Positions 22,863 through 32,830 of a DNA stretch of 64,000 nucleotides are shown here, piece after piece. Made by a program: the position numbers and the translations under genes. Numbering within the stretch: the first letter of the stretch is position 1; every line of letters starts with the position of its first letter. Source of the stretch: Stomorhina lunata (Eukaryota; Arthropoda; Insecta; Diptera; Rhiniidae). The stretch lies in the NCBI GenBank assembly GCA_933228675.1, contig OW121743.1, forward strand, positions 113,385,781 to 113,449,780, read 5' to 3'. Below the pieces are notes generated by a model, which worked only from the letters and a program-made list of their open reading frames with translations, ran no database searches and was not told the DNA's origin.

Positions 22863-23870
22863 AACGTTTTAATTTTTAATAAAAATTTAAGTTTTTAGTG
22901 AAAATTAAAATTTTGAGTAAAAATTTAAATTCTAAGTGAAAATTCAAGTTTTGAGTGAAAATTTAATTTTTTTTTGTAAAAGCTTAAGTTTTTAATAAAA
23001 AAATTTTAGCGAAAGTTTAAATTGTAATTAAAAATTTTAATTATTAGTAAAAATTTAAATTTTGAGTGAAAATTTTAATTTTATGTGAAAATTTAAATTT
23101 TTAGATAAATTTTAACCCCCCAATTCATAAACGAATAATAAAAGTTTCAAAGACTTATATTCTTATTTTGTATGGAAAATTTGAATTATAAGCTTGTCGT
23201 AGCTATATTGTTCGTTTATGAATTATGGGGTAAATTTTTAGTGAAAAATTTAATTTTTAGTGAAAATTTAATTTTTTAGTGAAAATTTAATTTTTTAGTG
23301 AAAATTTAAATTTTTAGTGAAAATTCAAATTTTTAGTAAAACTTAAATTTCTAGTTAAAATTTTAAGTTTTAATTTTTTAATGAAAATTTAGATTTTTGG
23401 TGAAAATTTACATTTTAGTAAAGATTTAATTTTTTATTGAAAATCTAAGTTTTTAGTAAAAGTTTAAATTTATAGTGAAAATTTAAAAATTTAGTAAAAA
23501 TTTACCTTTAGTGAAAATTTAAATTTTAAATGAAAATATAAATTTTTAGCGAAAATTTAAATTTTTGGTAAAAATTTAAATTTTTAGTAAAAATTTAAAT
23601 TTTTAGTAAAAATTTAAATTTTTAGTAAAAATTTAAATTTTTAGTAAAAATTTAAATTTTTAGTAAAAATTTAGATTTTTAGTAAAAACTTAAATTTTTA
23701 GTAAAAATTTAAATTTTGATTGAAAAATTAAATTTTTAGTAAAAATTTACATTTTACATAAAATTTCAATTTTAAGAAAAAATTTAAAAATTTAAATTTT
23801 CACTAAAATTTGATATTTTCCCTCAATATTTGTTAAAAATTGAATTCTTAAGTGAAAATTTTATTTTTAG
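22863..23870. repeat. About 19-bp AT satellite (TTTTTAGTAAAAATTTAAA)
   Basis: Tandem 19-bp units reading AAAAATTTAAATTTTTAGT, cleanest at 23560-23700, with AGTGAAAATT variants elsewhere. They abut the 31-bp array and are interrupted by a MITE at 23116-23230. Confidence 0.85.
23116..23230. mobile_element. MITE family 1, copy 2
   Basis: A 115-bp element starting CCCCCCAATTCATAAACGAA and ending TTCGTTTATGAATTATGGGG. It is flanked by TAA on both sides (23113-23115 and 23231-23233). Same family as 946-1061. It inserted into the 19-bp satellite, so it is younger than that array segment. Confidence 0.7.
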
Positions 23871-24780
23871 TGAGTTTGATATAGTTTTATTAAGTTAAAT
23901 TTAACTAATCTATTACAATTTTTTTCCCATATTTTTTAAAAATTCATCCTAGAACAAATTTAAGAAAAATCCTTTTGCATACCCTTTCTCTATTTTCTTG
24001 TATCCACAAATTTTAACAACAACTTCCTTCCTTTCTCGTTTAACTATTAAGCAAGTCTGTTGGAGTTTTTATGAATTTAAACTTTTGTTTGAAATTTTAT
24101 ACGATTCGTTTAATCCCTCTTCTATTGATATTGTAAATTAAAAATTTTCTACTTAAACATTTGAGCTGCAATGTACCTTCTTCATCTGTTCCTATGCTAC
24201 CAATTACCGCAACAGTTAAACAACAAATCAACCAACCAACTTCAACATCAGACTCATGCCAGTTATGTATTAACTCTTATCCTTTCAGTCACTCAGTCAT
24301 TTATTCATCATCATGCAATTTTTCCTAACTACATACAATATTTATTCATTTATCTTAACTCGGAAAAATGAAACAAAAAAATTAGCCAAGTGTTATGTTG
24401 ACTTTCATTTAAGCTTTATCACCAGAATTATTATCTTCATTGGAAAATTTCATATGATCCTAGAAAATCTTTGGAGTAAGCTCAGAGTTATAACGAATTT
24501 GTGTATCATCAACATTTTACTCGTAGTTAATAATTGTTTGGATATTTACTTCCTTGTAATACTCGTTCTCTTAAAAATCAAGTGTTTAGTAGTAACAGCA
24601 GCCCAACTCTTAATACTAATGAACACTCTAGGAAATTTCCTAGAATTAACACACACACAATCATTCATTTCCCTCATTCTCTATAGATACAAGAATATTG
24701 TCATTTTTGGCTTGTTAACACATCATATGTCTCCGGTTTAGAATTGCAGTCAGATATTCATATATATTTTTTGAAATATT
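23871..24780. other. Intergenic sequence, no gene seen
   Basis: Somewhat less AT-extreme sequence. An open frame of 142 codons (24313-24741, plus) is rich in I, L and F with no domain, signal or neighbouring gene signals. I do not regard it as a gene. Confidence 0.45.
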
Positions 24781-24783
24781 CTT

Positions 24784-25610
24784 TTTTATACCCTTCACCA
24801 CCATAGGTGGAAAGGGTATTATAAGTTTGTGCTGATGTTTGTAACGCATAGAAATATTTGTCTTAGACCCACCTTTTAGTATACCAATAGACTTAGAATC
24901 ACTTTCCGAGTCGATTTAGCGATGTCCGTCCGTCCGTCCGTCTGGCTGGCTGGACGGCTGGCTGGCTGGCTGGACCCCCATGTAAACCTTGTAATCAAAC
25001 TACAGGTCGCAATTCTAAAGATAATTTGACGAAATTTAGCACAGATAATTTTTTTGATAATGGGACCATGGCTATTGAAATTGGTCAAAATCGGTCCATT
25101 ATTTTTGGTACCTCCCATAGGTCCCACTTCCCGGAATTGCTATATTGGCCACAAATATCAATATTTTTTCATGAAATTTAAAACAGATACTGCTTATGTA
25201 AACATAAATCACTGTACCAAATTTCGTTGAAATCGGTCCACATTTGACCATAGCTCCCATACAAACTCTTCTTCAAAAATGCACTAAATGAGACAAAAAA
25301 TCACTAAAACGCTCGTAAATCTAAAGATAATGAAAATTTTGAGTTTATTTTTTGCATACATAATTCTTGTAACAACTGTAATCAATTTGCCAAATTTCGA
25401 GATAATCGGTCCACATTTGACCCTAGCTCTCATATAAGTCCAAATGACGGAAACAGGTTGAATATATAAGTTTTGAGAAAATGTTTGTATGATGGCAAAA
25501 TTTAGCAAATATTTATCTTTATACAGGAAAAATAACACCTTTGACCTTATTGGTGAAGGGTATCGTATGGTCGGCTTGACCGACTATAGCGCTTTCTTAT
25601 TTGTTTTTTT
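24784..25610 (+). mobile_element. DINE-1/mini-me-like repeat B, copy 2
   Basis: Opposite orientation to copy 1. It starts TTTTTATACCCTTCACCACC with a terminal hairpin, then a GTCCGTCCGTCCGTCTGG run followed by TGGC repeats (24928-24975). Three segments contain CATTTGACC or similar plus AGCTCCCAT or AGCTCTCAT. It ends with the hairpin TATGGTCGG-loop-CCGACTATA and CTTTCTTATTTG plus a T run. It aligns with copy 1 along nearly its whole length. Confidence 0.75.
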
Positions 25611-25635
25611 TTTGGGGGGGTTTTTGGAAGTCTAC

Positions 25636-25702
25636 GAAATCATGAGTTTTGAACTCATAGTTGACAAGAGTCACTTACTCAATCAGTTAACTAGTTGGTG
25701 AA
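25636..25702 (-). repeat. tRNA-like fragment
   Basis: On the minus strand, ACTGATTGAGTAAGTGAC (A-box-like) precedes ATGAGTTCAAAACTCATGA (T-arm and B-box-like, with a 5-bp stem). Both boxes deviate from consensus. Probably a decayed tRNA-derived SINE next to repeat B. Confidence 0.35.
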
Positions 25703-26395
25703 TACATATTTTTATTTATGTTCCATTAAAAGTTTGGATTCATTGTTAGTTAGTTCATTTTAATTGCTAATTGGCAGGACAAACATTGACTTGCAATAAA
25801 TGTTCTAGATCAGTGAAGACCAAACATTGATTTTGGTAGCACTTGATAACACTTGAAAAAGAAATTCGTTTACCACACAAAAAAATTGTAAATAGCTTTA
25901 AGTATTCTTAAACTTTTTTTAAATCTCCCTAACAATTTAAATCATTCATTATAAAACAGTTGATGAATCAAAATTTTATTCTCTGCTTTTTATACTCTAA
26001 TCGCAAATATGCTAATGCATTAGTGGGCATCACTGTTCTAGACTTTAATGAATTGAATGGAGATATTTCTGTAGAACTTTAATAAAGTTACAAAAATGTT
26101 GTAACAATAAATTTAATTTTATCACCAACTGACCTCGTTTAGATTATAAGACCACAAGTGTTATCTGGAGGACGCCGAAAATGAACACATCCAGATGTAG
26201 GCTTTAACGGTAGTTTATCTGGCCTGTATTGAATATAAATTGCTCGGTAACAGTTTAAATTTGTAGGATAATTAAAATTTGTTTGCTATGTCGAAAATCT
26301 TAAAATGGATGAGATAAACTTCTGAAACGTAACGCCCTTAACAATTTTTTTTTTTCACAATTTTAGATATTTTCCGACATTTTAATTGTTTATAT
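25703..26395. other. Intergenic sequence, no gene seen
   Basis: AT-rich unique-looking sequence without ORFs or repeat structure that I can support. Confidence 0.45.
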
Positions 26396-26612
26396 CATTG
26401 TTGAAAAAATTTTTTATAAAAAAAATTTTCTACAGAAAAATTTTTGATAATGAAATTTTTCTATAGAAAATTTTTTTATCAAAAATTTTTCAATAGAAAA
26501 TTTTTTTATCAAAAATTTCACAATAGAAAATATTTATCAAAAAATTTTCAATAGAAAATTTTATTATCAAAAATTTTTCAATAGAAAATTTTTTTATCGA
26601 AAAGTTTTTAAT
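26396..26612. repeat. CTATAG-related satellite, ATCAAA variant
   Basis: About seven diverged units (TTTTTCAATAGAAAATTTTT plus ATCAAAA). They lead directly into repeat D copy 3, as at the 2.3-kb locus. Confidence 0.8.
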
Positions 26613-26792
26613 GGTTATCGCTCTGTCTAGAATTAGGAATAATCCTCCTGATGAGATGGCCTAACCAACTACCGAATCGAGTCCAGGAAAGGTTACCCCA
26701 CCAACATTTTTTGGTTTTATCAAAGAACTATCTATTAAAATAATAAATAATTGTAATAAATTGGGATTTTAGTACAATACACTACAGTAATT
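26613..26792 (+). repeat. Repeat D, copy 3 (hammerhead-like, partly degenerate)
   Basis: It contains CGCTCTGTCTAGAATTAGG, TAATCCTCCTGATGAGATGG, CCTAACCAAC, AACATTTTTTGGTTTT and TAATAAATTGGGAT. In the hammerhead segment (26643-26688) the first core box CTGATGA is perfect. The second box reads GAAT, the 3' arm of stem II reads CTACC instead of CCATC, and stem I has one mismatch. It is probably inactive. Confidence 0.75.
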
Positions 26793-28157
26793 CGTTTTAA
26801 GAAAATTTTTTTTTATCAAAAATTTTCCTATAGAAAAATATTTTTATCGAAAATTTTTCAATAAAAATATTTTTATTGAAAAATTTTCTATAGAAAAATA
26901 TTTTTATTGAAAAATTTTCTATTGAAAAATATTTTTATAGAAAATTGTTCTAGAGAAAAATATTTTTATCCAAAATATGTCTACAGAAAAATGTTTTTGT
27001 TGTAAAATAAATCGTTTTAAGAAAATTTTTTTATCAAAAATTTTCCTATAGAAAAATATTTTTATCGAAAATTTGTCTACAGAAAATTATTTTTATCGAA
27101 AATTTTTCTTTAGAAAAATATTTTTATTGAAAAATGTTCTATAGAAAAATACTATGATCGAAAATATTTCTATAGAAAAATATTTTTATAGAAAATTGTT
27201 CTAGAGAAAAATATTTTTATCCAAAATATTTCTACAGAAAAATGTTTTTGTTGAAAATTTTTTTATAGAAAATAAATTTTTCTATAGAAGTTTTTTTTAA
27301 GAAACTTTCTATAGATCGAAAATACATTTTTCTATAGAAAAATTATCGAAACAAAAATTTTCTATAGAAACATTTTTTCTCGAAAATGTTTCTATAGAAA
27401 ATTTTTTTATTGAAAATTTTTTGTAGAAAAATTTTTATCGATAATTTTTTAAGAAAATTTTTTTTTATCGAAAAATTTTTTTATCAAAATATTTTTTTTT
27501 TCAATAATTTTTCCAAAAAAATAAAATGTTTTTTTCGAAAATTTTTTCATTTTCGACCGAAAATTTTTCTGGAGAAAAATATTTTTATCGAAAAATGTTT
27601 TTATCAATGATTTTTCAATAGATAATTATTTTATCGAAAATTTTTCTATCTCAAAAAATTTCTACCTTTTCTGTAGAAAAATTTTTTTTATCAAAAAATT
27701 TTCTATAGAAAAATATTTTGATCGAAAAATTTTTTATAGAAATATGTTTTCATATTTTTCTATAGAAATTATTTTTATCGAAAATTTTTTTTTACAGAAA
27801 AATATTGTTATCGAACATTTGTCTATAAAAAATATTTTTAACTAAAATTTTTATATAGAAAAATATTTTTATCGAAAATTTTTCTATAGAAAAATTTTTT
27901 TTATCAAAATTTTTGTGTAGAAAAATTTTGTTATCGAAAATTTTTTTATAGAAAAATTTTTTTATAGAAAATTTTTCTATAGAAAAATTTTTTTATCGAA
28001 AATTTTTCTATAGAAAAATTTTTTTACCGAAAATTTTTCTATAGAAAAATTTTGTTATATTTTTTATCGAAAATTTTTCTAAAGAAAAATTTTTTATCGA
28101 AAATTTTTCTATAGAAAAATTTTTTTATCGAAAATTTTTCTATAGAAAAATTTTTTT
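26793..28157. repeat. CTATAG satellite array, left of the Penelope insertion
   Basis: Diverged 28-32 bp units at the left become near-perfect 31-bp ATCG-linker units from about 27960. An internal repeat of about 200 bp (AATAAATCGTTTTAAGAAAA and neighbours) is visible when 26790-27000 is compared with 27005-27250. The array resumes at 31514. Confidence 0.9.
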
Positions 28158-28244
28158 GTGTGAAGATGTTTGTTTGGCTATAGGTCTTTTTTGAATTTAA
28201 TAAAAACAAATTGTTTATATTTTAATAAACATTTATTTTATTTT

Positions 28245-28285
28245 ATCCGATATTTCGGTTAACACCGTTAACCATTTTCAAGGAT
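28245..28285 (-). ncRNA. Degenerate hammerhead-like fold, left Penelope arm
   Basis: On the minus strand, downstream of the ORF, stem I ATCC pairs with GGAT. The first core box reads TTGAAAA instead of CTGANGA. Stem II is a perfect GGTTAAC/GTTAACC with loop GGT. The second box is GAAA, followed by TATC. The layout matches the minimal hammerheads known in Penelope-like elements, but two core positions differ, so self-cleavage is doubtful. Confidence 0.5.
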
Positions 28286-28407
28286 TCTAAAATAACATAG
28301 ATTTGTATAACTTTTTAATAACAATAAGATATTAAATAATTAATTTTACGTACTTTTAATAAAATAAAGAACTTAATTTAAGCTCCCTGTACTGTTCGTC
28401 TTAATGT

Positions 28408-30792
28408 TTATTTATTAACTAAGTTTTGTTTCTTTTTGTGTTTGTTTATGATGTGTCGATATAATTGAGCACAATTATCTGTGTCCGTTTTGTAATTCAG
28501 TCGTTGATTTGTTGGTGTGTTTATGATGTGTAACATTTCCAAAGTGAATCTCTTTTTATTGTTGCTTTCTTGTTGTAATATTTTTACATTTTTAAAGTCA
28601 GGCTTGTGATTTCTTACTGCACAGTGGGCAGCAAGCGCAGTTTTTTGCTCTAATGGTTTGTCCACAGCTTTTATATCAGATTTGTGGGAAGAGATTCTTG
28701 TTTTTAATTTTGTTTTTGTTGTACCAACATAAACTTTATTACACGGGTTTGTACCATCACCATTACACGTAATTTTATAAATTAAGTTTGATTTATCATC
28801 TATTTTTAAAGAATCTTTCATCTTGCTAAAAAGCGTATTTAATGTGTTGCTTGTTTTCATTGCTAGCTCGTAATTTTTGTTGTCATAGATATCAGTGTTT
28901 TTAAGTCTGTCAGACAATCCTTGTATGTAGGTGACTGATTTGTATATTTTTGGAGTTTTGTCATTATTTTTCTTAGTCTTTGATATTACATATTTTAAAA
29001 GATGTGTTGTAGTTTTCTTTGGAAATTCGTTTTTCTTAAGTATGTTTTTAATCTTGGTAATATTTTTCTTGTGGAAACTTTTATCGCTAATGTCAAGAAC
29101 TCTTTGGATGAAGTTGGTGGCAGTATTAATAATGATTTTGCGAGGATGTTTAGAATAAAAGTTTATTAATCTGCTTGATGCCGTAGGTTTTTGATACCAG
29201 TCCAATTTAATTATTCCATCTTTTCTATTTATTATTGCGTCCAGATATGGTAACTTATTGTCATGTTCTAATTCTAGGGTGAATTGAATTTGTCTATTGT
29301 ATGAATTTAGCTTGGTAAGTGTGTCATCTACCAAGTTAGTTTTGACTATGGCGAATAAATCATCTACATATTTTGTCATTAATCGCGGTTCTTTCTCCAT
29401 TTTACTTATAGCTTCTTGTAAAAGGTCTTCCATTACTATATCCGCTATAATTGGTGATGCTGGTGAGCCCATTGGCATTCCTTTTCGTTGTTCGTATATG
29501 TTTCCATCGTATTTGAAGTATCTAGTGTCTTTTATACAGAAATTTATGATTTCCATAAACAAATATTGTGGTATGTTTGTGTATTGTTGTAGGATTTCCC
29601 ATTTATTTTCAATTGTCTTAATAGCTAAATTTACTGGGATACTTGGAAACAGTGATATTACATCAAATGATATCAGCGTTTCATCGTCTTTAATAATTGT
29701 GTCATTTATCTTTGACTTAAACTCTATTGCATCTTTTGCATTATATTTGGATTCTTTTGTCAAGTTCTTAAGTATATTTACTACGTATTTGCAAAGTCCG
29801 TATGCTGGAGAATTGATAGATGAACATATTGGTCGTAATGGTATTCCAGGTTTATGTATTTTAGGTAAACCGTATATTCTCGGAGCTACCGAAGTTCTAT
29901 TTACTAATATTGCCTTTTCCCGTGTGTCAATCAATCTTAAATTAAAAAGTTTTTCAACTAGCGCATTATTCTTCGCTTGTAACAAATAGGTAGGATCTTG
30001 TTTAAGTCTTTTATATGTGCACATATCCCACAGTAATTCCTTCATCCCACGTTTATAGTGTTCTTTGCTTATCGCTACCGTCTTGTTACCCTTGTCAGAA
30101 CTTAAAATTAATATGTCGTCATTTTTGTTAAGATATTGTTTTGTCTGCTCCACTGTGTCAAGTACTATTTTATCTCTTTGATTTAAATTCACATTAGTTA
30201 GATGATCATCAATAAGAGAAGTCAATTTACTTCTAGCGATTTCTTGTTCTTCTTTCGTTTCCAATGTCTGTACCATATCTTCGTTGTCTGCTATGCATTT
30301 GAATAAGGGAAAAGTTGCTTTGGTGTGTGGTAACGCGTACTTAGGACCCAATGATAATAACCAACTAATATTTGTTGGTATGTTTTTGTCTGTTGTGTTT
30401 ACAAACCAATCTTGGTTGCTCTTAATATTTAATTGTTCAATCATGTTTGCTCTTAATTTCGTCAGTTTTTTAATATGTGTTGTTTTTGTTTCATTTCTAA
30501 GAGTCTCATTGATTTTCAACTCACTCTCCAAAAGAACCGTTATGTCGTTCTCACTCAATAAATTTCTCATCATTATCTCTGTTTTGGTTATTTCTTTTTT
30601 AGTTTTGTCGATTTGTTTATGTTTATATTGTATAAGTTTGTTTAATATGATGTTATGAAACTTAAAAATACACTTTTCGATATCTTTCTTAATATTAATA
30701 TTTGTTTTGTCATTTAAATTAAAAATATTGTATACGTTTTTAGTAGAGTTTTTTATAAAGTTTGGTACTATACCTAGTTTTTTACATTTCAT
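28408..30792 (-). CDS. Penelope-type reverse transcriptase with GIY-YIG endonuclease
   Basis: A 794-codon uninterrupted frame. The product would copy element RNA at a nick made by its own endonuclease. Residues about 240-560 are the RT: RKGMPMGSPASPIIADIV is followed by the active site YVDD at 475-478. Residues about 669-775 are the GIY-YIG nuclease, with IYK (671-673), VYVG, the Arg in KTRISSHKS and a Glu at about 752. The first ATG is at 30792, but the frame stays open 24 more codons upstream (NKSLIRLKSSATFL), and this looks like genuine Penelope sequence up to the junction at 30864. The real N terminus therefore appears to be lost by 5' truncation, and 30792 is only a default start. No frameshift or stop was seen. 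Confidence 0.9.
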   Translation of the reverse strand: MKCKKLGIVPNFIKNSTKNVYNIFNLNDKTNINIKKDIEKCIFKFHNIILNKLIQYKHKQIDKTKKEITKTEIMMRNLLSENDITVLLESELKINETLRNETKTTHIKKLTKLRANMIEQLNIKSNQDWFVNTTDKNIPTNISWLLSLGPKYALPHTKATFPLFKCIADNEDMVQTLETKEEQEIARSKLTSLIDDHLTNVNLNQRDKIVLDTVEQTKQYLNKNDDILILSSDKGNKTVAISKEHYKRGMKELLWDMCTYKRLKQDPTYLLQAKNNALVEKLFNLRLIDTREKAILVNRTSVAPRIYGLPKIHKPGIPLRPICSSINSPAYGLCKYVVNILKNLTKESKYNAKDAIEFKSKINDTIIKDDETLISFDVISLFPSIPVNLAIKTIENKWEILQQYTNIPQYLFMEIINFCIKDTRYFKYDGNIYEQRKGMPMGSPASPIIADIVMEDLLQEAISKMEKEPRLMTKYVDDLFAIVKTNLVDDTLTKLNSYNRQIQFTLELEHDNKLPYLDAIINRKDGIIKLDWYQKPTASSRLINFYSKHPRKIIINTATNFIQRVLDISDKSFHKKNITKIKNILKKNEFPKKTTTHLLKYVISKTKKNNDKTPKIYKSVTYIQGLSDRLKNTDIYDNKNYELAMKTSNTLNTLFSKMKDSLKIDDKSNLIYKITCNGDGTNPCNKVYVGTTKTKLKTRISSHKSDIKAVDKPLEQKTALAAHCAVRNHKPDFKNVKILQQESNNKKRFTLEMLHIINTPTNQRLNYKTDTDNCAQLYRHIINKHKKKQNLVNK

Positions 30793-30863
30793 TAAGAATG
30801 TTGCAGATGATTTTAATCTTATTAATGACTTATTGTGTTTTGAAAAGTTACCAATGATGTTGG

Positions 30864-31481
30864 TACGTGTAATGGTGATGGTACAAACCCGTGTAATAAA
30901 GTTTATGTTGGTACAACAAAAACAAAATTAAAAACAAGAATCTCTTCCCACAAATCTGATATAAAAGCTGTGGACAAACCATTAGAGCAAAAAACTGCGC
31001 TTGCTGCCCACTGTGCAGTAAGAAATCACAAGCCTGACTTTAAAAATGTAAAAATATTACAACAAGAAAGCAACAATAAAAAGAGATTCACTTTGGAAAT
31101 GTTACACATCATAAACACACCAACAAATCAACGACTGAATTACAAAACGGACACAGATAATTGTGCTCAATTATATCGACACATCATAAACAAACACAAA
31201 AAGAAACAAAACTTAGTTAATAAATAAACATTAAGACGAACAGTACAGGGAGCTTAAATTAAGTTCTTTATTTTATTAAAAGTACGTAAAATTAATTATT
31301 TAATATCTTATTGTTATTAAAAAGTTATACAAATCTATGTTATTTTAGAATCCTTGAAAATGGTTAACGGTGTTAACCGAAATATCGGATAAAATAAAAT
31401 AAATGTTTATTAAAATATAAACAATTTGTTTTTATTAAATTCAAAAAAGACCTATAGCCAAACAAACATCTTCACACAAAA
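30864..31481 (+). repeat. Right inverted arm of the Penelope element
   Basis: An inverted copy of 28154-28771. It includes a plus-strand partial frame (30866-31227) that encodes the last part of the GIY-YIG region, identical to the C terminus of the full ORF. It has no upstream RT and is not an independent gene. Confidence 0.9.
31350..31390 (+). ncRNA. Degenerate hammerhead-like fold, right Penelope arm
   Basis: The same 41-nt sequence as 28245-28285, in inverted position: ATCC, TTGAAAA, GGTTAAC-GGT-GTTAACC, GAAA, TATC, GGAT. It is identical to the left copy, so it carries the same two core deviations. Confidence 0.5.
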
Positions 31482-31513
31482 CCAACACAGGTCAACAATA
31501 TAAAACACCCTAC

Positions 31514-32455
31514 GAAAAATTTTTTTATCGAAAATTTTTCTATAGAAAAATTTCTTTATCGAAAATTTTTCTATAGAAAAATTTTTTTATCGAAAATTTT
31601 TCTATAGAAAAATTTTTTTATCGAAAAATTTTCTATAGAAAAATTTTTTTATCGAAAATTTTTCTATAGAAAAATTTTTTTATCGAAAATTTTACTATAG
31701 AAAAATTTTTTTATCGAAAATTTTTCTATAGAAAAATTTTTTTATCGAAAATTTTTCTATAGAAAAATTTTTTTATCGAAAATTTTTCTATAGAAAAATT
31801 TTTTTATCGAAAATTTTTCTATAGAAAAATTTTTTTATCGAAAATTTTTCTATAGAAAAATTTTTTTATCGAAAATTTTTCTATAGAAAAATTTTTTTAT
31901 CGAAAATTTTTTTTTAGAAAAATTTTTTTATCGAAAATTTTTCTATAGAAAATTTTTTTTATCGAAAATTTTTCTATAGAAAAATTTTTTTATCGAAAAT
32001 TTTTCTATAGAAAAATTTTTTTATCGAAAATTTTTCTATAGAAAAATTTTTTTATCGAAAATTTTTCTATAGAAAAATTTTTTTATTGAAAATTTTTCTA
32101 TAGAAAAATTTTTTTATCGAAAATTTTTCTATAGAAAAATTTTTTTATCGAAAATTTTTCTATAGAAAAATTTTTTTATCGAAAATTTTTCTATAGAAAA
32201 ATTTTTTTATCGAAAATTTTTCTATAGAAAAATTTTTTTATCGAAAATTTTTCTATAGAAAAATTTTTTTATCGAAAATTTTTCTATAGAAAAATTTTTT
32301 TATCGAAAATTTTTCTATAGAAATTTTTTTTTATAGAAAATTTTTCTATAGAAAAATTTTTTTATCGAAAATTTTTCTATAGAAAAAATTTTTATATTTT
32401 TCTATAGAAAAAACTTTTATATTTTTCTATAGAAAAATATTTTTATGTTTGTCTT
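31514..32455. repeat. 31-bp CTATAG satellite array, right of the Penelope insertion
   Basis: Around thirty near-identical 31-bp units (CTATAG, A5, T7, ATCG, A4, T5), among the most homogeneous of the window, with a few single-base variants (31573, 31690, 31912). The last units, after 32390, are irregular. Confidence 0.95.
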
Positions 32456-32459
32456 AAAA

Positions 32460-32830
32460 TCTTAAAAATCTAAAATTGTTTAGTGCTTGTTTCTGTTTCG
32501 AAAAATATTTCCAATTGGATTACATTTATTTTAAATTCAATGTTTACAGAAATAATAGTGTCGTGGCAACAATGTTCAAGAATATATTTCGTTGTTCTCT
32601 CGAACCATGTATTTTGTTGCTATAAATTGGATTTTGATTTTGTTTCTTGTATTTTCTTTAACAAAGCGGCACCAACCAACTTTGCTAACATCCAAATCCC
32701 AACTGAATGCTTTTAATACTCATTTTCACGAGTTTCAGTAATGATCGAGCTATTTACGAAAATTACAAAAAGTCTTCGGCTTCTGGCAGTATGAGCTTCG
32801 TCTACTATAGCTAACCGGTTTGTTACTCAT
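32460..32830 (+). repeat. Repeat C, copy 2 (satellite-flanking)
   Basis: It shares GTTTCTGTTTCGAAAAATAT, AATAATAGTGTCG, GCGGCACCAACC, CTGAATGCTTTTAATAC, TTTCAGTAATGATCG and GGCTTCTGG with 4396-4700. It has about 90 bp of extra sequence inside (32565-32660). Orientation and position right of the array match copy 1. Confidence 0.65.

Larger units (their letters stand above)
28154..31513 (-). mobile_element. Penelope-like retroelement with inverted terminal repeats
   Basis: The left repeat 28154-28771 and right repeat 30864-31481 are both 618 bp, inverted, and identical wherever I compared them. They contain the ORF's C-terminal third of the GIY-YIG region plus the 3' UTR. The right end carries a further 32 nt (31482-31513) not present at the left. 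This recalls the ~34-bp terminal extension described for Penelope elements. It interrupts 31-bp satellite DNA. GAAAAATTTTTTT occurs at 28145-28157 and 31514-31526 and could be a target duplication, but the satellite itself contains that string. Identical arms and an open frame indicate a recent insertion. Confidence 0.9.

Noticed and set aside
24313..24741. 142-codon hydrophobic frame on the plus strand
   Set aside because: Low-complexity I/L/F composition in AT-rich DNA, no recognisable family, no splice or poly(A) context. Could be revisited if transcripts exist.
28931..30931. Plus-strand frames opposite the Penelope ORF
   Set aside because: They are antisense shadows of a well-supported reverse transcriptase gene.
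28154..31481. Reading the 618-bp repeats as LTRs of an LTR retrotransposon
   Set aside because: The repeats are inverted, not direct, contain coding sequence, and the ORF has RT plus GIY-YIG rather than gag-pol with integrase.
28145..31526. GAAAAATTTTTTT as a certain target-site duplication of Penelope
   Set aside because: The same 13 bases are part of every satellite unit, so it cannot be told from the repeat itself.
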